Below are positions 1 to 8,042 of a stretch of DNA of 35,568 nucleotides, piece by piece (the stretch's first letter is position 1; the number at the start of each line of letters is the position of its first letter). The stretch is from Patescibacteria group bacterium. Lineage in GTDB: Bacteria; Patescibacteriota; Minisyncoccia; UBA6257. Made by a program: the position numbers and the translations under genes. The notes under the pieces are model-generated. The model was given only the letters and a program-made list of their open reading frames with translations. It did no database searches and was not told the DNA's origin. The stretch is from contig JAUPUN010000015.1 in the NCBI GenBank assembly GCA_030917555.1, forward strand, positions 1 to 35,568. The letters are read 5' to 3'.

Positions 1-285
1 CAGAGAAAAGACAATGCCCAATTTTGGTACAGCAGAGAGGAGGGAGCAAGACATTAGTAAACCATACCACCAGGGTTGTTTGGCAATTTGAGCTAAGACT
101 ACAGAATTATAAACTGGAATTATTGCAGCCCAACCCGGCTTGCCTGCTTTGGTAAAAATTTTCCAAAAGGAGATAATCATTAAAAGACCAAAGGCAAACG
201 CTAGCAGAGTGATACCGATGCCAATACCCATGAAAGCACCGAGGGTAGTGGCAGCTGGCGCATATTCTGACATATAAGGATTCAT
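1..285 (-). CDS. DUF5684-type small membrane protein, partial at window edge
   Basis: This gene runs off the left edge, so only the first 95 codons are visible. I found it by reverse translation; it is not in the ORF track. Reading from the ATG at 285, the protein begins MNPYMSEYAP, then has a hydrophobic segment at about residues 14-39. Next come the motif FWKIFTKAGKPGWAAIIPVY (about 40-59) and KQPWWYGLL, after which a second hydrophobic stretch begins. The K-A-G-K-P-G-W-A-x-I-I-P-x-Y-N signature followed by a Trp-rich turn is typical of the DUF5684 family, multi-pass membrane proteins common in Patescibacteria, sometimes associated with signal peptidase. The function is unknown. A second in-frame ATG at 273 is possible. 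It diverges from tyrS across about 150 bases. Confidence 0.75.
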   Translation of the reverse strand, partial: MNPYMSEYAPAATTLGAFMGIGIGITLLAFAFGLLMIISFWKIFTKAGKPGWAAIIPVYNSVVLAQIAKQPWWYGLLMSCSLLSAVPKLGIVFSL

Positions 286-357
286 ATTTGTTTTTATTAA
301 TTCTTTAAATTATTTTCGACCTTTAGGCTTTAAATAGTTTAAGGCAAGACTGAGTTA

Positions 358-387
358 TTGTTAAAACAGTATTATTGTAAGTATAAG
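358..387 (+). promoter_or_regulatory. Candidate sigma70 promoter of tyrS
   Basis: A -35-like TTGTTA at 358-363 is followed by an 18-base spacer and a -10-like TATAAG at 382-387. Transcription would start near 394, leaving a leader of about 39 bases before the tyrS ATG. The match is moderate and was found by eye. Confidence 0.4.
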
Positions 388-432
388 GCTTTTTGAATTT
401 CAAGGCAAGATGTGATAGAATTTACTTTACTT

Positions 433-1689
433 ATGGTTAAAATCTTAGAAGATTTAAAAGATCGCGGTTTGATTTACCAAGCTACCAATTTAAAGGGATT
501 AGAGGAAAGATTAAAAAAGGGTAAGCTGGTTTTATACTGCGGTTTTGATCCAACTGCTCCTAGCTTGCATATTGGCCATCTTTTGCCCCTTATTACTTTA
601 AAAAGATTTGCCCTTTTTCAACAGAACCCTATCGTTTTAATTGGAGGTGGCACTGGGTTAATTGGTGATCCTAGTGGCAAAAGAGAAGAAAGGCCTCTTT
701 TAGAGGAAAAAAGAGTAAAAGAGTGGAGTGCTAGTTTAAAGCAACAAATTAAAAAAATTTTTCAAGATACCAATCTAGTGGTATTAAACAATAATCAATG
801 GCTCAATCGGGAAAAACTGGTTACCTTTTTAAGGGAGACAGGAAAATATTTTACTGTTTCTTATATGCTTTCCAAAGAATCGGTAAAAAATCGTCTAGAG
901 GAAGGGCTTTCTTTTACGGAATTTAGCTATATGCTTTTACAGGCTAATGATTTTTATCAATTAGCTAAGAAATATCATTGCGAATTGCAAATTGGAGGTA
1001 GCGATCAGTGGGGAAATATTACCGCTGGTATTGATTTGATAAAAAAGCGACTAAATCAAGAAGTTTTTGGCTTGTCCTTACCTCTTTTGACTAAAGAAGA
1101 CGGCACTAAATTTGGGAAAACCGAGCAAGGTACTATTTGGCTAGATGCTAAGCTCACTACTCCTTACCAATTTTATCAGTTTTGGTTTCAAACTAGTGAT
1201 CAGGAAGTAATTCCTTATTTGAAATATTTTACCTTTCTTTCAGCTGCTCAAATTGAAAATTTAGCCCAAAAAGTTCAATTTCAACCTGAAAAAAGAGAAG
1301 CACAAAGAGTTTTAGCTTTCGAAGTGACTCAATTTATTCATGGTAAAGAAGAAAGCCAACGAGCAGAAAAAATTTCCCAGAAACTTTTTTACGGGGAAAT
1401 TGAAAAATTAACCGAAGCAGAACTTACTACAGCTTTTCGAGCAGTTCCTACTACTATTTTACGACAGCAGCGTGAAATTCTGCTGGTAGATCTTTTAGTA
1501 GAGAGCGGTATTTCTTCTTCTAAACGGCAAGCTAGGGAAGATCTTCAAAGTCATAGCATCAGTATGAATGGAAAAATCTGCGATCAAGTCAATCAAATTA
1601 TTTCGCCCAAGGATTGCTTATTTGGTAGATATTTAATTCTAAAAAAAGGTAAAAAGAACTATCATTTAGTTACTTGGCTTAAAAGCTAA
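433..1689 (+). CDS. tyrS: Tyrosyl-tRNA synthetase
   Basis: This class I aminoacyl-tRNA synthetase charges tRNA-Tyr in the cytoplasm; a tRNA-Tyr (GTA) gene lies in the same window. From ATG 433 the protein is 418 residues, normal for bacterial TyrRS. The class I HIGH motif is at about residues 46-49 (SLHIGHLLP). The KMSKS-equivalent is KFGKT, the form usual in this family. The tyrosine-binding region includes QIGGSDQWGNI. The last 70 residues form an S4 RNA-binding domain (LLVESGISSSKRQAREDL). The ORF track starts at a GTG at 412. I prefer ATG 433 because MVKILEDLKDRG matches the usual TyrRS N-terminus. It begins the forward run of genes with a short gap to the thiol oxidoreductase downstream. 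Confidence 0.95.
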   Translation: MVKILEDLKDRGLIYQATNLKGLEERLKKGKLVLYCGFDPTAPSLHIGHLLPLITLKRFALFQQNPIVLIGGGTGLIGDPSGKREERPLLEEKRVKEWSASLKQQIKKIFQDTNLVVLNNNQWLNREKLVTFLRETGKYFTVSYMLSKESVKNRLEEGLSFTEFSYMLLQANDFYQLAKKYHCELQIGGSDQWGNITAGIDLIKKRLNQEVFGLSLPLLTKEDGTKFGKTEQGTIWLDAKLTTPYQFYQFWFQTSDQEVIPYLKYFTFLSAAQIENLAQKVQFQPEKREAQRVLAFEVTQFIHGKEESQRAEKISQKLFYGEIEKLTEAELTTAFRAVPTTILRQQREILLVDLLVESGISSSKRQAREDLQSHSISMNGKICDQVNQIISPKDCLFGRYLILKKGKKNYHLVTWLKS

Positions 1690-1706
1690 TTAAAAATAAT
1701 AAATTT

Positions 1707-2405
1707 ATGAAAAAAATTAATTGGACAACTGTTATTGTTATCATTTTAATTATCTCTTTTCTAATTGGCTATGGAGAGTTATTCGCGCCCAAAGCTCAAA
1801 ATAATTTAAGCGCTCTTTGCCAAGGTAAAGCTCTTCAAATAAAAGACTTAAAAGAAATTGAACCTCTTGGCGCTGCTACTAGTACTATTTTAGTAGAGGT
1901 ATATTCTGATTATCAATGCCCTGCTTGTGCTAAATATTATTATGAAAGTATTAAACCTTTGGTACAAGATTATGTAGCTACCAATAAAGTTAAATTACTT
2001 TTTCATGATCTTGCTTTTGAGGGTAATAGGTCTCAATGGGCAGCAGAAGGGGCATATTGCGCTAATGATCAAGGTAAATTTTGGGATTATCATGATGCCC
2101 TGTTGAGTTTAAGATATGAAACTAATAGTACTGAATTTTATGAAAAAGCCAATCTAGAAAATCTCGCCCAATCTTTAGGGTTAGATGAATGTGAATTTTA
2201 TTTTTGTTTAGAGTCCGGTAAATATTTGAATCTAGTTAAAAATAACACCGAAGAAGCTTTGAAGACAATTACAGGCACCCCTGCTACTTTTCTTAATGGT
2301 AGTCTTTTAGCCAATGAGAAAGGTGAAAATTTAGGAGCAGTGTCTTATGAAACTTTAAAAACTAAAATTGATACCTTGTTAGGGTCTCAAAATAATAATC
2401 AATAA
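1707..2405 (+). CDS. Membrane-anchored DsbA-like thiol:disulfide oxidoreductase
   Basis: A 232-residue protein with one N-terminal hydrophobic anchor (about residues 7-25), followed by a thioredoxin-fold domain of the DsbA / Thioredoxin_4 type facing outside the cell. The active-site motif is CPAC (Cys71, Cys74) in VYSDYQCPACAKYYY. A cis-proline region TGTPATFLNG lies at about residue 190. Two further cysteines (DECEFYFC) sit in the helical insertion, as in other DsbA-like proteins of this group. It probably forms or isomerises disulfides in secreted proteins; the true substrate is unknown. It lies 17 bases after tyrS and just before a glutaredoxin, so the two redox genes are probably co-transcribed. 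No Shine-Dalgarno sequence is visible before the ATG. Confidence 0.85.
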   Translation: MKKINWTTVIVIILIISFLIGYGELFAPKAQNNLSALCQGKALQIKDLKEIEPLGAATSTILVEVYSDYQCPACAKYYYESIKPLVQDYVATNKVKLLFHDLAFEGNRSQWAAEGAYCANDQGKFWDYHDALLSLRYETNSTEFYEKANLENLAQSLGLDECEFYFCLESGKYLNLVKNNTEEALKTITGTPATFLNGSLLANEKGENLGAVSYETLKTKIDTLLGSQNNNQ

Positions 2406-2422
2406 AATAATTAAATAAATTT

Positions 2423-2668
2423 ATGAAAGTTACAGTTTATTCTACTCCTGCCTGTCCTTGGTGTCACTTAGCCAAAGAGTTTCTGACAGAGCATCAGATA
2501 CCTTTTGAAGAGGTAGATGTTTCTCAAGATGAAGCTAAGGCTCAAGAAATGATTTTAAAATCTGGCCAAATGGGAGTACCAGTAATTGAGATTGATGGTC
2601 AGATAGTGATTGGCTTTAATAAGCCTCGTTTGGAAGAATTATTAGGTTTAAATCATGAAGGCTCCTAA
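2423..2668 (+). CDS. Glutaredoxin-like protein (NrdH/YruB type)
   Basis: An 81-residue cytoplasmic thioredoxin-fold protein. The redox motif CPWC is at residues 11-14, and the cis-proline motif GVP is at 51-53 within SGQMGVPVIEIDG. The end, IVIGFNKPRLEELLGL, matches the short glutaredoxin-like YruB/NrdH families. These reduce protein disulfides using glutathione or thioredoxin reductase; which reductant is used here cannot be told from the window. It follows the DsbA-like gene by 17 bases. Its end overlaps the methyltransferase gene by 14 bases, which suggests translational coupling. Confidence 0.88.
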   Translation: MKVTVYSTPACPWCHLAKEFLTEHQIPFEEVDVSQDEAKAQEMILKSGQMGVPVIEIDGQIVIGFNKPRLEELLGLNHEGS

Positions 2669-3164
2669 GGAAGAATTAGTAGTTGTTTTAGATAATATTC
2701 GCAGCACCTACAATGTAGGTGCTATTTTTAGAACAGCTGACGGAGCAGGAGTAAGTAAAATGTACTTGAGTGGTATTACCCCAGCTCCACCTCATCCTAA
2801 AATTAGTAAAGTTGCTTTAGGGGCAGAAAATTATGTTCCTTGGGAGAAAGTGTCTCAAACTTGGCGGTTGCTTGATGATTTAAAAAAACAAGATTATTTT
2901 TTAATAGCTCTTGAGCAGCAGGCTAAGGCCAAAAATATTTTTAGCTTAAATAAATTAAAGCATCGTAAGTTAGCCTTAATTGTAGGACCAGAAGTAAAGG
3001 GTTTATCTTCCAGAATTTTAAGCAGGGTTGATTTAATTTTAGAAATTCCCATGTGGGGAGCCAAGGAATCATTAAATGTCTCAGTAGCTTTTGGTATTGC
3101 TATCTATCAACTAAAAAAACTTTTACTAGGGCAGTCTTTTGGAAAGGAGAAAAATTTGTTATAA
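2655..3164 (+). CDS. SpoU/TrmH-family RNA 2'-O-methyltransferase
   Basis: A 169-residue SPOUT-fold methyltransferase that transfers a methyl group from S-adenosylmethionine to a ribose 2'-OH of tRNA or rRNA. All three SpoU motifs are present. Motif 1 is LDNIRSTYNVGAIFRTADG near the N-terminus. Motif 2 is LIVGPEVKGLS at about residue 113. Motif 3 is LEIPMWGAKESLNVSVAFG at about 134-152. There is no separate N-terminal RNA-binding domain, so it is a minimal TrmH/TrmL-size enzyme. The exact target nucleotide cannot be assigned. It overlaps the glutaredoxin gene by 14 bases. Its last codons contain the promoter of the next gene. Confidence 0.88.
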   Translation: MKAPKEELVVVLDNIRSTYNVGAIFRTADGAGVSKMYLSGITPAPPHPKISKVALGAENYVPWEKVSQTWRLLDDLKKQDYFLIALEQQAKAKNIFSLNKLKHRKLALIVGPEVKGLSSRILSRVDLILEIPMWGAKESLNVSVAFGIAIYQLKKLLLGQSFGKEKNLL

Positions 3165-3165
3165 T
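3137..3165 (+). promoter_or_regulatory. Promoter inside the end of the methyltransferase gene, giving a leaderless transcript
   Basis: A perfect -10 TATAAT (3160-3165) lies 17 bases after a weak -35 (TTTTGG, 3137-3142). The ATG of the DJ-1 gene is at 3173, seven bases after the -10, so transcription would start at or next to the start codon. Confidence 0.5.
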
Positions 3166-3172
3166 TAAGGCA

Positions 3173-3844
3173 ATGAAGAAATGGCTACCTTATCTTTTAC
3201 TTCTAGTAATTCTAGCAATAGGTTTAATAAGTTGGTTTTTGGAGACAGGAAAACAGCGCCTTCCTGAGGAACTTTCGGTTGATGCTTCTTCTCAAATTTT
3301 AAATAGTAGAGTAACCATGGAGAAAAAAATTTTAATGGTGATCGCTTTTCGAGATTTTAAGGATGAAGAATATTTTGTAACTAAGGAGGTGTTAGAAAAT
3401 GCTGGTTTTACTGTAGAGACTACGAGTAGTCGGAGTGGTATAGCTTTAGGGGTTGATGGCGGTGAAGTAGAAATTAAGATTTTACCAAAAGATATCAAAG
3501 TAACTGATTATGCAGCTGTAGTTTTTGTAGGAGGTCCTGGTATTAGTACAGAAATTACTAATTCTGATTTTCAATTATTAGCTCAAGAATTTAATCAGGA
3601 AGGCAAGATAGTGGCTGCGATTTGCTTAGCGCCGGAGCTTTTAGCTCAAGCTGGTCTCTTGAAGAATAAAAAAGCGACTGTTTGGTCTTCTCCTTTTGAC
3701 AAAAGTGCTATTAAATTTTTAGAGCAACAAGGAGCCCATTATCAAAATGAAGCAGTAGTAATCGATCAAAATATTATTACTGCTAATGGACCAAGTGCAG
3801 CACAAGCTTTTGGCGAAGCTTTAGTTCGTACTCTCATTTTTTAA
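3173..3844 (+). CDS. DJ-1/PfpI family protein with N-terminal membrane anchor
   Basis: From ATG 3173 the protein is 223 residues: a hydrophobic anchor (about residues 4-22, WLPYLLLLVILAIGLISWF), a short linker, then a DJ-1/PfpI glutamine-amidotransferase-like domain. The family nucleophile elbow is visible as AAICLAPELL with the reactive Cys, together with AVVFVGGPG and TANGPSAAQAFGEALV. The family includes deglycases, chaperones and proteases; the activity here is unknown. The ORF track begins at 3053, but that would bury the methyltransferase C-terminus in another frame and place residues before a clean signal anchor, so I use 3173. The membrane anchor is less usual for this family and suggests action at the outer face of the membrane. 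Confidence 0.82.
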   Translation: MKKWLPYLLLLVILAIGLISWFLETGKQRLPEELSVDASSQILNSRVTMEKKILMVIAFRDFKDEEYFVTKEVLENAGFTVETTSSRSGIALGVDGGEVEIKILPKDIKVTDYAAVVFVGGPGISTEITNSDFQLLAQEFNQEGKIVAAICLAPELLAQAGLLKNKKATVWSSPFDKSAIKFLEQQGAHYQNEAVVIDQNIITANGPSAAQAFGEALVRTLIF

Positions 3845-3867
3845 TTTTAATCTAATTTTTAATTATT

Positions 3868-4947
3868 ATGCGTATTGCTCTTAATGGTTTTGGGAGAATA
3901 GGTCGAGCTTTTTTTAAGCTGGCTTTAGCAGAACCTAATTTAGAGATAGTGGCTGTTAATGATTTAACTAGCATTGAAGATATTATTTATTTATTGTATC
4001 ACGATACTGTTTATGGTTTTTATGATCACAAAATTGCTTATACTGCTTCTGATCCTGAACAACCTTTTCTTAATGATTTAAGATTTAAAAATAGCAAATC
4101 TTTACCTGCTAGTTCTTTTAATGTTGATGGAGGTAAGGAAATTTTTTATTTTCAGGAAAAAGATCCTGCCAATCTGCCGTGGCGAGAACTTAATATTGAG
4201 GTAGTAATTGAAGCCACTGGCGTTTTTGAAGATTTTATTAAAGCAAAGAGTCATCTTGGAGCAGGAGCTAAAAAAGTAATTATTACTGCGCCAGCTAAAG
4301 GTGAAGAAGGAAAGGATGGTAGAACTGTTTTATTAAATATTAATGAAGAAGAACTTTTGAAGTTTGAGGTAATTTCTAATGGTTCTTGTACTACCAATGC
4401 AGTAGCACCGGTTTTGGCTATTTTAGCTGAAAGACTCGGCATTAAAAAAGCCCTCTTAAACACTGTTCATGCCTATACTGCTACTCAAAATTTAGTGGAT
4501 GGAACTACTAAAGGTAAGGATTTACTACGGGGCCGAGCTGCTGCTCAAAATATCGTTCCGGCTACCACTGGCGCCGCCTTGGCGGTAACTAAAGTCTTAA
4601 AACAATTAGATCAAAAATTTGATGGTCTAGCAGTGAGAGTACCAGTAGTTTGTGGTTCTTTAGCTGATTTAACTTTTGTAAGTGAGAGAGTTACTACTCC
4701 GGAAGAAATAAATAAAATTTTAGCTGATGCGAGTAAAGAGGAAAAATGGAAAAATATTTTAGAAGTTCATTATGAACCCTTAGTGTCTTCCGATATTATT
4801 AAAAATACCCATCCTGCTATTATAGATTTAAGTTTTACTAAAGTAGTGGCAGGAGATTTATGTAAAGTTTTTGTTTGGTATGATAACGAATGGGGGTATG
4901 CCTGGACCTTAGTGGAACAATTAAAAAGGCTTCAAGCTATTTTATGA
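3868..4947 (+). CDS. gap: Glyceraldehyde-3-phosphate dehydrogenase
   Basis: NAD(P)-dependent oxidation and phosphorylation of glyceraldehyde 3-phosphate in glycolysis. The Rossmann fingerprint GFGRIG is at residues 7-12. The catalytic cysteine is Cys174 in ISNGSCTTNAVAP and the catalytic histidine is His201 in TVHAYTATQ. The C-terminal signature WYDNEWGY is present. At 359 residues it is about 20-25 longer than typical GAPDH. The extra length lies around residues 50-90, between the NAD fold and the EKDPANLPW segment. The second cysteine of the usual SCTTNC motif is Ala. It is the first gene of a central-carbon operon: its stop codon overlaps the rpiB start (ATGA). Confidence 0.95.
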   Translation: MRIALNGFGRIGRAFFKLALAEPNLEIVAVNDLTSIEDIIYLLYHDTVYGFYDHKIAYTASDPEQPFLNDLRFKNSKSLPASSFNVDGGKEIFYFQEKDPANLPWRELNIEVVIEATGVFEDFIKAKSHLGAGAKKVIITAPAKGEEGKDGRTVLLNINEEELLKFEVISNGSCTTNAVAPVLAILAERLGIKKALLNTVHAYTATQNLVDGTTKGKDLLRGRAAAQNIVPATTGAALAVTKVLKQLDQKFDGLAVRVPVVCGSLADLTFVSERVTTPEEINKILADASKEEKWKNILEVHYEPLVSSDIIKNTHPAIIDLSFTKVVAGDLCKVFVWYDNEWGYAWTLVEQLKRLQAIL

Positions 4948-5402
4948 TTTATTTAGGAGCTGATCATCGTGGTTTTTATTTAAAAGAGAGATTAAAAGAA
5001 TATTTACAAGCTATTCATCAAGATTTTGAAGATTTGGGGAATTTCGTTTATGATGTTCAAGATGATTATCCTGACTTCGCTCGTTTAGTAGCGCAAAAAA
5101 TTTCTCGCCGACCCAAAAATAATTTTGGTATTTTAATTTGTGGTTCTGGTCAGGGCATGAACATAGTGGCTAATAAATACCCAAAGATTAGAAGCGCTCT
5201 TTGTCTTTCTCGTTGGATGGCTCAGCAGGCTCGAAGAGATGATGATGCTAATATTTTAGTTTTGGCTGCTGATTTTACTGATACCCAAACCGCTTTCTCT
5301 ATCATCAAGACTTTTTTAAATACGAAAGCCTCACAGCAAATGCGTTTTAAAAGAAGGCTAAAGAAAATTGCGTTGTTAGAAAAAAAATTATTTAAGTATT
5401 AA
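4944..5402 (+). CDS. rpiB: Ribose-5-phosphate isomerase B
   Basis: Interconverts ribose 5-phosphate and ribulose 5-phosphate. From ATG 4944 the protein is 152 residues, normal for RpiB. The start LGADHRG and the phosphate loop ICGSGQGMNI with the base Cys66 are diagnostic for the RpiB/LacA/LacB family. The segment RSALCLSRWMAQQARRDDDANIL matches the substrate-binding region. The ORF track starts at 4890, but that extension overlaps gap and has no family similarity. The ATG overlaps the gap stop codon as ATGA, so the two genes are translationally coupled. The C-terminus is unusually basic (RFKRRLKKIALLEKK). Confidence 0.93.
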   Translation: MIYLGADHRGFYLKERLKEYLQAIHQDFEDLGNFVYDVQDDYPDFARLVAQKISRRPKNNFGILICGSGQGMNIVANKYPKIRSALCLSRWMAQQARRDDDANILVLAADFTDTQTAFSIIKTFLNTKASQQMRFKRRLKKIALLEKKLFKY

Positions 5403-5407
5403 ATTTT

Positions 5408-6076
5408 ATGGCCTTAGTGCGAGATTTAATTCCAGTAATTAATGTAAAAACTAGAAAAAAATTCGAAGAAAGGTTTCGTTATCTTTTAGATTTTGAAGGA
5501 GTTTTTCAAATAGATGTAGCTGATGGTAAATTTACTGCTTGGAAAAGCTGGAATGCTCCAGCAGATTTAAAAGAAATAAAAGGATTACGTCATAATTTTG
5601 AGGTTCATTTAATGGTAGCTCATCCGGAAATAGAAGTCCCCTATTGGCTGGAAGCTCAGCCTCAAAGAATAATTGTGCAGGAAGAAGCCGTAAAAAATTT
5701 TCCATTTTTATTAAAACAATGCGAGGAAAGAAAAATAGAATTAGCTTTAGCTTTAAAGCCAGAAACACCTCTTGAAGCTTTAAAAGATTATCTCAAGCAG
5801 GTGAATTATTTAGTATTACTTTGTGTTGATCCTGGTCCTTCCGGTCAAAAATTTCAGTGGTATGTTTTAGATAAAATTAAAGCTTTAAGGCAAAAATACC
5901 CTCTTTTAAACATCGAAGCTGATGGTGGTATTAATCAAAATAATCTAGAAGAAGTTTTAAAAGCTGGAGCTAATTATCTGGCTTTGGGCTCTGCTCTTTT
6001 TGAAGCAAATAATCCTAAGCAGCAGATCGCAGAGCTGAGGCAAATTATTAAGAAATATGAAACAAAAGAGAAATAA
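5408..6076 (+). CDS. rpe: Ribulose-phosphate 3-epimerase, divergent
   Basis: A 222-residue TIM-barrel protein, assigned to Rpe, which interconverts ribulose 5-phosphate and xylulose 5-phosphate. Motifs in family order are FQIDVADGKF (34-42), EVHLMVAHP (65-73), LLCVDPGPSGQKF and IEADGGINQNNLEEVLKAGA. The usual forms are HxDxMDGxF, VHLM, VxPGFxGQxF and xDGGI. The first metal-ligand histidine position appears as Gln in QIDVADG, and the Gly-Phe-Gly loop is Gly-Pro-Ser-Gly. The catalytic aspartates and the histidine of VHLM are kept. Its place between rpiB and transketolase supports the role. It overlaps the transketolase N-subunit gene by 20 bases. Confidence 0.82.
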   Translation: MALVRDLIPVINVKTRKKFEERFRYLLDFEGVFQIDVADGKFTAWKSWNAPADLKEIKGLRHNFEVHLMVAHPEIEVPYWLEAQPQRIIVQEEAVKNFPFLLKQCEERKIELALALKPETPLEALKDYLKQVNYLVLLCVDPGPSGQKFQWYVLDKIKALRQKYPLLNIEADGGINQNNLEEVLKAGANYLALGSALFEANNPKQQIAELRQIIKKYETKEK

Positions 6077-6929
6077 ACAAGCTGAAAGAATTGCCTCGCT
6101 AGAAGAATTATCTCTAAAAATTAGGCAAGAGATCATCCAAATGCTTCTGGAGGCTAAATCAGGTCATTGCGCCGGCCCTTTGGGAGCAGTAGAACAATAC
6201 GTAGCTTTATATTTTGGAGGTATCTTAAAGTATGATGCTAAAAATCCTGATTGGCCGGAACGGGATCGAGTAGTAGTTTCTAACGGTCATTATGCTCCTT
6301 TACTTTATGCTATTTTAGCAGAAGCAGGCTATTTCCCCAGGGATGAATTAAAAAATTTACGGAAATTAGGTTCGCCACTCCAAGGGCATCCTTACCGTCT
6401 TGGTCTGAAGGGAGTGGAAACTTCCTCTGGGCCGGTAGGAGAAGGACTCTCGCAAGCAGTGGGTATGGCTTTAGGCTTGAAATTAGATAAAATTAAATCT
6501 CAGGTATATTGCCTGATGGGAGATGGCGAGCAAGATTGCGGCAGTACTTGGGAAGCAGCGATGCTGGCTGCTAAATACCAATTAGATAATTTAACAGTTT
6601 TAATTGATAGAAATAATATTCAAATAGATGGGTTTACTGAAAAAGTTTTACCTCTAGAACCATTAAAAGAAAAATACGAAGCTTTCGGCTGGAAAGTATT
6701 AGAAGTCGATGGCCATAATCTTGAGGAAATAATTAGTGCTCTTTTGAAAGCTAAGTCTTTATTTGCGAAGCCAGTAGCGATTATTTGTCATACTATTCCT
6801 GGTAAAGGCATTGATTTTATGGAATGGGAATATCAGTGGCACGGTAAAGTGCCCAATTCGAGAGAGGCTGAAGAAGCATTAAGGCAGCTTCGTTCTCTTA
6901 AAGGTAAAATTCAATCAGAATTAGACTGA
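6057..6929 (+). CDS. Transketolase, N-terminal (thiamine diphosphate) subunit
   Basis: A 290-residue protein that makes the thiamine-diphosphate-binding half of a split transketolase, which moves two-carbon units between sugar phosphates. The ThDP motif GDGEQDCGSTWEAAMLAAKY begins at residue 155 and is followed by LIDRNN. Other family signatures are SGHCAGPLG (35-43), LQGHP (about 108-112) and GPVGEGLSQAVGMALG (125-140). It ends before the pyrimidine-binding domain, which is encoded by the next gene; such split transketolases are common in archaea and many small-genome bacteria. It starts inside the rpe gene (20-base overlap). A 114-base AT-rich gap holding a heptameric repeat separates it from its partner. 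Confidence 0.95.
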   Translation: MKQKRNKQAERIASLEELSLKIRQEIIQMLLEAKSGHCAGPLGAVEQYVALYFGGILKYDAKNPDWPERDRVVVSNGHYAPLLYAILAEAGYFPRDELKNLRKLGSPLQGHPYRLGLKGVETSSGPVGEGLSQAVGMALGLKLDKIKSQVYCLMGDGEQDCGSTWEAAMLAAKYQLDNLTVLIDRNNIQIDGFTEKVLPLEPLKEKYEAFGWKVLEVDGHNLEEIISALLKAKSLFAKPVAIICHTIPGKGIDFMEWEYQWHGKVPNSREAEEALRQLRSLKGKIQSELD

Positions 6930-6990
6930 TAGATAACGAACAATTTTTAATTTCCAATGTTTAATTTTATAAATAATGCCTTAATGATTT

Positions 6991-7035
6991 AATTTTTAAA
7001 CATTAAAAATTACAAAATTAAAAATTTGAAAATTT
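6991..7035 (+). repeat. AT-rich 7-bp-periodic repeat between the transketolase genes
   Basis: The gap between the two transketolase subunits (6930-7043) is almost pure AT and repeats roughly every seven bases (units such as TTAAAAA, TTACAAA, ATTAAAA). A 25-base core at 7002-7026 is identical to the reverse complement of 31468-31492 inside miaA. No gene is seen here. The ORF track's TTG start at 7026 falls inside this repeat. Confidence 0.65.
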
Positions 7036-7043
7036 ATTGCCTT

Positions 7044-8042
7044 ATGCTTAATCCGGAATTAAAATTAAATAGTGGCTTATTTTCAGAGAAAGCTGAAATA
7101 AAATCCATGAGAGATGGATTTGGAGAAGGGTTAGTTTTAGCTGGAGAATTGAACCATCAAGTAGTGGCTCTTTGTGCTGATGTCACAGAATCTTTGAGAA
7201 TGAATTTATTTCGAGACCGTTTTCCGGAAAGATTTTTTGAGTTAGGAGTTGCTGAACAAAATATGATCGGTGTGGCTTCTGGTTTGGCGGCCACTGGCAA
7301 GATTCCGGTAGTGGGGAGTTATGCTGTTTTTTCTCCAGGAAGAAATTGGGAACAGATTAGAACCACTATTTGCTACAATCAGCAAAAAGTAATTTTAGTT
7401 GGTTCTCACGGTGGTTTAAATGTAGGGCCAGACGGTGGTTCCCATCAAGCCTTAGAAGATTTAGCCTTAACTCGTGTTTTGCCTCAACTAGCAGTAATCA
7501 GTCCTTGCGATTATTGGGAGGCTCGAAAAGCACTTCTTGAAGCTCTTACTTATCCTACCTCTGTTTATCTAAGATTAGCCAGAGCCACGGGGCCAGTTAT
7601 AACTAGCCCCGAGACTCCTTTTCAAATAGGGAAAGCTCAGGTTTTTTGGCTTCCTGAAGAGCCTTTTTCTGGAATTACAGTAGTGGCCACTGGTTTTTTA
7701 GTTTTTGAAGCCTTAAAGGCAGCCCAAGAATTAGCTCAAGAAAAAATTAACATTGCGGTAATTAATAATTCTACTATTAAACCTTTAGACCAAACTTTAA
7801 TCCTAGCATGGGCCCAGAAATCCAAATTAATTTTAACTTTAGAAGAGCATCAAAAATTTGGTGGGATGGGTTCTACTGTCAGCGAATTTTTGAGTGCTAC
7901 TTATCCGGTGCCAATGCATTTCTTGGGAGTAGCTGATACTTTCGGCGAATCAGGAGAAGCTCAAGAGCTAATTAAAAAATATGGTCTTTCTAAAGATAGC
8001 CTAAAAGAAGTAATAAAAACATTGCTAATTGAAAAATTATGA
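7044..8042 (+). CDS. Transketolase, C-terminal (pyrimidine-binding) subunit
   Basis: The partner of the preceding gene: the Pyr and C-terminal domains of transketolase, 332 residues from ATG 7044. The catalytic glutamate that activates thiamine diphosphate is Glu71 in ELGVAEQNMIGVASGLA. The substrate-site histidine region GSHGGLNVGPDGGSHQ and the C-terminal TLEEHQKFGGMGSTVSEFL are conserved. I prefer ATG 7044 over the TTG at 7026 because the latter lies in repeat sequence and adds only six residues. Its end overlaps the aldolase start by four bases (ATGA). Together with rpiB, rpe and gap it can rebuild pentose phosphates from glycolytic intermediates. Confidence 0.94.
   Translation: MLNPELKLNSGLFSEKAEIKSMRDGFGEGLVLAGELNHQVVALCADVTESLRMNLFRDRFPERFFELGVAEQNMIGVASGLAATGKIPVVGSYAVFSPGRNWEQIRTTICYNQQKVILVGSHGGLNVGPDGGSHQALEDLALTRVLPQLAVISPCDYWEARKALLEALTYPTSVYLRLARATGPVITSPETPFQIGKAQVFWLPEEPFSGITVVATGFLVFEALKAAQELAQEKINIAVINNSTIKPLDQTLILAWAQKSKLILTLEEHQKFGGMGSTVSEFLSATYPVPMHFLGVADTFGESGEAQELIKKYGLSKDSLKEVIKTLLIEKL

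Noticed and set aside
4945-6929. UGA recoded to glycine, as in some CPR lineages
   Set aside because: gap and the transketolase N-subunit end with TGA at the expected family lengths, and an RF2 gene with an SPF motif is present.
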